DNA from: Limnephilus marmoratus
Lineage: Eukaryota; Arthropoda; Insecta; Trichoptera; Limnephilidae
Length of the DNA stretch: 64,000 nucleotides
Assembly (NCBI GenBank): GCA_917880885.1
Contig: OU862908.1
Span: 56,813,819 to 56,877,818 of the forward strand
Direction of reading: 5' to 3'
Positions 59,226-64,000 of the stretch are shown here, in pieces. The translations under genes and the position numbers were made by a program. Under the pieces are notes generated by a model, which ran no database searches, was not told the DNA's origin, and was given only the letters and a program-made list of their open reading frames with translations. The stretch's first letter is position 1. Every line of letters begins with the position of its first letter.

Positions 59226-59648
59226 AAAATATGTAATCGTGATATTTTATTATTCAAAGTATATAGTGGCATGTACAAACCTACATAAGTGCGTGGAAAT
59301 ATATAAAAAAATAATAGTTGACATGTACATACCTACTACATATTTACATACAACTGCCATTGGGGGGCAGTGGGATTATGAATGGTTTGGAGTAAAGTTT
59401 TGAGGTTTGAATTCTAGGTAGCAGAAAAATGGGTGTAGTTTTAAAGTGGAAACACAAAATATTATTTTCCGAAATGGAAAATTTAAAAAACTGCATTATA
59501 TCGAATTAATTCGACTCCGTGTATCATTCCAATGCATGTATAATGCGTTAAGTCTTCACAGGCGTCTCCGACTTTTTCTACTACGCACTGCTGTGCACCA
59601 CTTTTTACGACTTTAATGTGACTCAAATGTACAAACATATTTTAGATG

Positions 59649-60290
59649 CGTGAAAGATGCCACCAAAAATCCCGCTAAGTGCTGTGATCCGCTTTTTAGT
59701 CACGGAAGGAATAACACCTACAAGAAATAAAGGTGAGAATTTCTGAGCTCTATCGTGACTCCAGATGATAGTGGGTGACTCATTACATGCCTGAAAAACC
59801 AGTCGTCAAAGTGGCGTCACGCCGATTCCCCATCTGTCAAAAAAATGAAAACCACAATTTCGGGCAAAAAATCATGGTCTAAGTGTTTTAGGACCGAAAA
59901 GGCATCATTTTGGTCGAATTTCGGCCTTAGGTTGCAACCATCAATGCACAACAATATTGTGTATCTTGAAAAACTTTAAATTTAAGGAGCATTCAAAACA
60001 AAAGGAGAGGAATGCTGGCCAGAGAAGTGTGATTTTTTTTACAAAAAAGTCCGTCCTCATACAGCCTTAGCCACCTTTGAACCACTCCCCGTAATACCCT
60101 GACTTGGCGTCTTTAGATTATTCTCTTTTCACCTTCCTAAAGGCATGTATGGATGATAATAAATTTTCAATCGACAAGCAGGTGCAGAAAGTGGTCCTGA
60201 AGTGGGGGAAGGAGCTGGCGGGAGAAGAGCCACGGCTCACCACATGCATTGAACGGGTTGGCAATTATTTGGAAAAATGGTCAACAAGTT
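59649..60290 (+). pseudogene. Mariner-type transposase relic
   Basis: The firm part is 60,052-60,290. RPHTA at 60,052-60,066 is followed, after a one-base shift, by PDLASLDYSLFTFLKACM and FSIDKQVQKVV, then WGKELAGEE and IERVGNYLEKW. This is the order of the C-terminal half of mariner transposases, where RPHTA, PDLAPSD(Y/F)HLF and a closing DY(I/V)EK are conserved. The PDLA.SD box carries the last catalytic acidic residue and is present. An upstream MPPKIPLSAVIRFLVTEGIT (59,655-59,715) could be the N-terminus; this part is weak. Stops and frameshifts make it non-functional, and no terminal repeats were found. Confidence 0.65.
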
Positions 60291-60982
60291 TAACAACAAT
60301 ATCCAATAATTTTTTTTCTAATACGCTTAAAAAAAAACAAAATCAGTTCACTTACTTTCTGAACATGCCTCATATATAATGAAAAGTGAAAAAGAACGAC
60401 TTCAACTGGACTTCACGTTACGTCACGAGCTTGCGAGCGGCTCTATACGTTTTTTTCTCCGAAAAGTGCCTGAATGAGCGAATTTTCTTCTAACCTTGGG
60501 CCAGGCCGCTCATATATAAATTGCTTCGTATATAGATTACAAATATTACGATTACATATAGATTACAAATATATTTTTTTCAATAGAAGCTGTTCAATGT
60601 TTGGTTCATTAAGTTTTGACGTATATTCTGACTTTACTAGTAGTTGTTACTGGAAGGTACTTGCCAAGATGAAAACTGAGTAGGTAGGTACGTACATATC
60701 TAATTTTGTGTGTACAGAAAAATATTACACATTTTTATCTTTGTAACTATAAAGAAAATAAATTTAAAAAGTAAGAGTATAAATTCGGTAACAATTTTGG
60801 ACAAAATGGTTGTGATTTACTAGATAAGATACTTATACTGTTTAGCGGTTAAATTTTAAAAGCACTTTTGCTCTTAGGTACAAATCTAGCAACTGTTTTT
60901 CAAGATAAAAATAATAAAAATGGACTGGTTGTTTCGTCAAAAGGTTTGTCACATTTTCAACGAATCTTGGGTTCTCTTTGAT

Positions 60983-61066
60983 GGCTCTCGGGTTTTGGGG
61001 TACATTTACCAAAGTGACTTATTCCAATTATTATCTAACTTGATCGGTGAATGTGTTTAGTAAACA
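60983..61066 (+). repeat. Inverted duplicate, left copy
   Basis: tggctctcgggttttggggtac...ttccaattattatctaac matches the reverse complement of 62,577-62,664 at roughly 85% by eye. Both copies read as similar peptides (GYIYQSDLFQLLSNLIGEC here, GYIYQTDVFQLLSSLICEC in the other), suggesting a common coding origin. They flank the MITE and hAT insertions. Confidence 0.7.
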
Positions 61067-61067
61067 T

Positions 61068-61225
61068 CTTTGGGACTAATCCGAACGTTCAATGTATTCA
61101 TTTCTCATTGACTTTCTTCTTCCAGGTAGAAGCTTAGGGATAAAGGTAGGGCTTTGTAGGGAGGAGAAGGACAAAGGGAGATGAATACATTGAACAGGAC
61201 CTTGGGAAATGGATTAGTCCCAAAG
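61068..61225. mobile_element. Foldback MITE, 158 bp
   Basis: Inverted ends CTTTGGGACTAATCC (61,068-61,082) and GGATTAGTCCCAAAG (61,211-61,225) match perfectly, followed inward by a second paired block ttcaatgtattcattt against atgaatacattgaa. The whole could fold into one imperfect hairpin. No clear target duplication is seen. Confidence 0.75.
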
Positions 61226-61444
61226 CTAGGTATATCAACATTAGGGAATGCAATCTCGACTCGAGATCGCAAATTCGAGAACTCGCGAGATTAGAAATTA
61301 CAATCTCGCGAGATCTCGGAATTTTCGGGATCTCGTTAATTAAAAGAAAATATTATTTGAAAGAAAACAAAAACCTTTATTCTTTAATATTAGTTACTAA
61401 ATAATTAACAGTTTTTTTTTAAATTAAAATAATCATTTGCAATT

Positions 61445-61785
61445 TGGGAGGCGGGAATGGGTACCACCGCCCCGGGAACCTTTATTGGATAACCAACACC
61501 TCTGCCACAGGTCACCCCAAGTGGTTCGCTACGTTTGGTGATTTAGCAGGGGTGCCCGGGTTCATGGGGTGAGGTTTGTCTAGGTCTTGGAGGCGGATGA
61601 CCAGGAAATGCTGAACCCCAGATTCCTACCCACCCCTTAAACCCTTTTCCTTCCCAGAATTCTCCTCTCCTTCTTTTCCTTAAAAAAAACCCTCCACACA
61701 GCATCCCCAAAGATGACATAGGCTCTGAGGGAAATTATTTTCCTCAGGGCCTCCTGTGTGGAGCTCTTGTAAAAAAAAAAAAATC
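61445..61785 (+). mobile_element. SINE-like element with LINE-type 3' tail
   Basis: The most complete copy in the window. It starts around ttgggaggcgggaatgggta, has caccgccccgggaacc, then tattggataaccaacacctc, ggttcgctacgtttggtgat, and the 3' part ccctccacacagcatcccca...ctgagggaaattattttcct...cctcctgtgtggagct, ending in a run of A. The last 90 bases match the 3' end of the LINE at 41,282-41,370. The shared tail suggests mobilisation by that LINE. It has no coding capacity. I could not see a clear tRNA-derived A/B-box pair. Confidence 0.7.
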
Positions 61786-61830
61786 AAAAGAGAAAATATA
61801 GCGATTAAAAATATAGAGATTAGAAAATAA

Positions 61831-62112
61831 TTACGGGTGATTTTGAAAGTAACTTCTTAAAAAACAAAGTGTATTAAGGGTGCTATCTGCTAAACGGCAT
61901 CTAATGTCCATTGCAATGTACCCAGCTGCTGAAAATGCCCTCTCCGACTCAACACTGGTTGGCAGCAGCGTGACAAAGCAATTATATGCAAACTGCAAAA
62001 ACCTCCCCCTTGTTCCTCCACACTCAAATAGATCCATTTCTTTTTTTAAGACTGACTCTAATTTATCTAAACTCGCAGATACACGCGAAAAATGACTTTT
62101 AGATCCTTTCAA
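61831..62112 (-). pseudogene. hAT transposase C-terminal dimerisation domain
   Basis: A 93-codon minus-strand frame. Residues 38-75 carry the signature of the hAT C-terminal dimerisation region: FLQFAYNCFVTLLPTSVESE followed by RAFSAAGYIAMDIRCRL. The common form is LP.ts..sER.FS.aG.i....R.rL. The DDE catalytic core and BED zinc finger expected upstream are absent, and the frame upstream of the Met is disrupted. The fragment ends close to the SINE-like insertion. It marks the parent family of the surrounding element and is not a functional gene. Confidence 0.8.
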
Positions 62113-62576
62113 GTCTCTTTTAATTCCTTTTTCGACATTTTAAGGTATGAACAACGTAAGGATCCCAAAATTATGTTCATTTAACTCACATAAACAATAA
62201 AAAATTCATAATTTAAGAAAAAGTAATAACCATAACTGCACAACTAAAACAAACAAATGTCTGCCTGCACGCACGCAAGTATCTCTTTCTCACTCATTCG
62301 ACACAGTTTTATATTATCTGTCCCGCTCGTCATCCGTCGCTAATATTCGTAAATAGTCGTGATAGTTTTCTTTCTTCGATCGACACTCACGCCCGACCGT
62401 CAGTCAGTCAGCGCACCACTCGGACGTGTGTAGCGTCGCTGACTACTGCCGCCCAATCCCGTCGATCTCGAACGGGATCTTGTCATATTATGCTTCGGGA
62501 TTGATCCCGAAAAATGTCACGAGATCTCGCGAGATCGAGATCCCGCGAGATCGGGATTGCATTCCCTAATCAACAC

Positions 62577-62664
62577 TAAAACATTCACAGATCAAACTAG
62601 ATAATAATTGGAATACGTCAGTTTGGTAAATATACCCCTCGTGTACCCCAATACCCGAGAGCCA
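62577..62664 (-). repeat. Inverted duplicate, right copy
   Basis: Reverse complement of the segment at 60,983-61,066, starting next to the hAT target duplication. The minus-strand frame here is longer (62,566-62,778; WLSGIGVHEGYIYQTDVFQL) and has a short insertion relative to the left copy. Origin unknown. Confidence 0.65.
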
Positions 62665-62779
62665 CGGAAATGCTCTCCAAAATAGAACCAAAGTTCCTAC
62701 CAGTACAAAGTGTACAAGTAAATTTAAGAATATGTATTTAATTACGTAACTACATGCACGTTGCATAATGCATACCATC

Positions 62780-63500
62780 TACCGACATACCGACTAGGAG
62801 ATATCGGTACTGGAAGTACCGTTGTGGCCGGTGAACATAGATACATAGGAGTAATAGTTGTTTTGGTAATTTATATTTTGTGCCTATAAAAAAATCAGAA
62901 TGCAATTCACACGCGGTAGAAGTGAAACCTTCAGAAAACTATAGTAGACAAGAGTGGGGAGTCTACGAGGCACTTTTTTACCAATGTGAAGAATGATTTT
63001 TTAAATATTTTTTTCGTCGAAATCCAGTGCATCTTTTCCTATACATTTATTCACCTTATTAGTACTTGTGTTTTCTTCTTAGGAGTTGCTAGATGTTGCT
63101 TTCTTTTGCCTGTTCATTTTGGAGGGGTTTGAAGATTGGATATTGATTATACAAAAAAAAATTTTTTTTTGAATTTCTTAGGATTTGATCCTTGGTCCGC
63201 TAAATGTCCATAGAGGTTCGTCAGGCGTTTTATACCACTATACCAAAGGAGACTTGCGTAGGAATGGGGATTTATCGTATTATATTGGAATCGAGTACCC
63301 GTGAATTAAATAAATATTTTATTGCTATCTCATTCTCTCGCAGGGTAAATCATTTAGATGTTTGTGTTTGTCTCTTTTTAGTGTCGTTTGTTTCAGTTTC
63401 ATCGAGTTTCAAATCACAACGGTGCTAAAGAAGTTTTCACTTAATAAATAAGATACCCAGAATATTATAAATGCTTGTGCCTTATTTATCTTCAATTTGC
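62780..63500. other. AT-rich sequence without recognised features
   Basis: No element boundary, motif or credible gene seen. A 74-codon frame at 63,204-63,428 has no recognisable domain. Confidence 0.4.
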
Positions 63501-63506
63501 TCAATT

Positions 63507-63610
63507 CAATATTGGAGGCTAGGTACTAATATAGGTACCATCTAATCAATATTGGAGGCTAGGTACTAATATAGGTACCACCGCCCAGGGAACCATTTAT
63601 TGGATAACCT
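63507..63610 (+). repeat. 34-bp direct repeat joined to a truncated SINE-like 5' end
   Basis: tcaatattggaggctaggta...ataggtacca occurs twice (63,507-63,540 and 63,546-63,580). The second copy runs into caccgcccagggaaccattt and tattggataacc, the 5' end of the SINE-like family, which stops at 63,610. This helps define the family's 5' boundary. Confidence 0.75.
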
Positions 63611-64000
63611 TCACAACCATCAGATAGAAACAAATAATGATATCCTCACTGGAATCTCCTATCCTGAGGACTTCATTTACATATTAGAGTCTGTCAAATA
63701 AGAGTAGAAAACATGAAAAAATAGAACTTCAAAATTTGTAGGCTGTCAACACCAATTTGCCTGTCAAATATTCTTTTTAAAGTGCAATGACACTGAAAGT
63801 ACAGAACACTGTACACATTTAAAAATACGTTTTTTGTTCTTAAAAAAAATTACATCGAAGAAGCACTGTTGTTAAGTTATCTACTTATTGATATAAATTT
63901 GATTAAATTGTATTTTACAAAGAGATTGGCTTTAATTTAATTTACCATAAATTTGATTTAAAATTTTTTTTTTTTTTAATTATTATTTTTATTTTTTATT
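63611..64000. other. AT-rich end of window
   Basis: No gene or repeat recognised apart from a T/A-rich run at the very end. Confidence 0.4.

Larger units (their letters stand above)
61242..62568 (-). mobile_element. hAT element with TSD, internally deleted, carrying a SINE-like insert
   Basis: Terminal repeats TAGGGAATGCAATC (61,242-61,255) and GATTGCATTCCCTA (62,555-62,568) are perfect over 14 bp. They are flanked by ATCAACAT (61,234-61,241) and ATCAACAC (62,569-62,576), an 8-bp target duplication with one mismatch. Both ends carry clusters of the palindromes CTCGCGAG and GAGATCTC, likely subterminal transposase-binding repeats. Inside are the C-terminal coding piece of a hAT transposase (minus strand) and a SINE-like copy. 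Confidence 0.85.

Overview
The window looks like arthropod nuclear DNA, most likely insect and probably lepidopteran. It is AT-rich and has intron-split coding sequence, PHD-finger non-LTR retrotransposons, hAT, Tc1/mariner and Helitron-type elements, and many copies of the palindrome GTAGGTACCTAC, which I know as frequent in moth and butterfly genomes. The lineage call is inference. I see no prokaryotic gene organisation, no rRNA or tRNA, and no CRISPR array.

Positions 1 to about 37,845 form one head-to-tail array of a large repeat: a partial unit and 13 further units of 1.9-4.5 kb. On the minus strand each unit ends like a non-autonomous Helitron, with a short GC hairpin followed by CTAG and an AT target. 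Next, reading along the plus strand, come 4-10 minisatellite monomers (127 or 141 bp), none to two copies of a SINE-like element with a LINE-type 3' tail, an AT-rich spacer with GTAGGTACCTAC palindromes, and one of two alternative GC-richer end modules (A or B). Nothing in the array is convincingly a functional gene. One unit carries a 103-codon open segment that reads like a captured host exon (25,597-25,908, minus).

Positions 39,432-51,355 hold the one probable host gene. I infer two coding exons joined in phase 0 across a 10.2-kb intron. The product would be a 587-residue secreted or surface-anchored protein: signal peptide, MAM-like beta domain, a long S/T-P-D/E hexapeptide repeat region, and a C-terminal hydrophobic anchor. 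The intron is full of minus-strand retrotransposon sequence. It holds a nearly complete PHD-finger LINE (42,830 to about 48,520) with one frameshift and one lost endonuclease residue. Around it are two halves of a second, badly broken LINE (41,273-42,825 and 48,690-49,440). It also holds a foldback element at 40,722-41,272.

Positions 51,360-64,000 are a field of decayed DNA transposons, some with clear boundaries. There is a long-arm foldback element (51,541-52,693) and a 709-bp hAT-type element with a perfect 8-bp target duplication (53,834-54,542). A Tc1/mariner-type element with an intron-containing transposase relic (54,803-56,002) sits inside a Helitron-like sequence that ends in CTAG at 56,677. 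Further on are a mariner transposase fragment (about 60,052-60,290), a foldback MITE (61,068-61,225) and a hAT element with TSD and hAT dimerisation domain (61,242-62,568) that itself carries a SINE-like insertion. Identifications rest on reading the sequence alone; no database search was possible.
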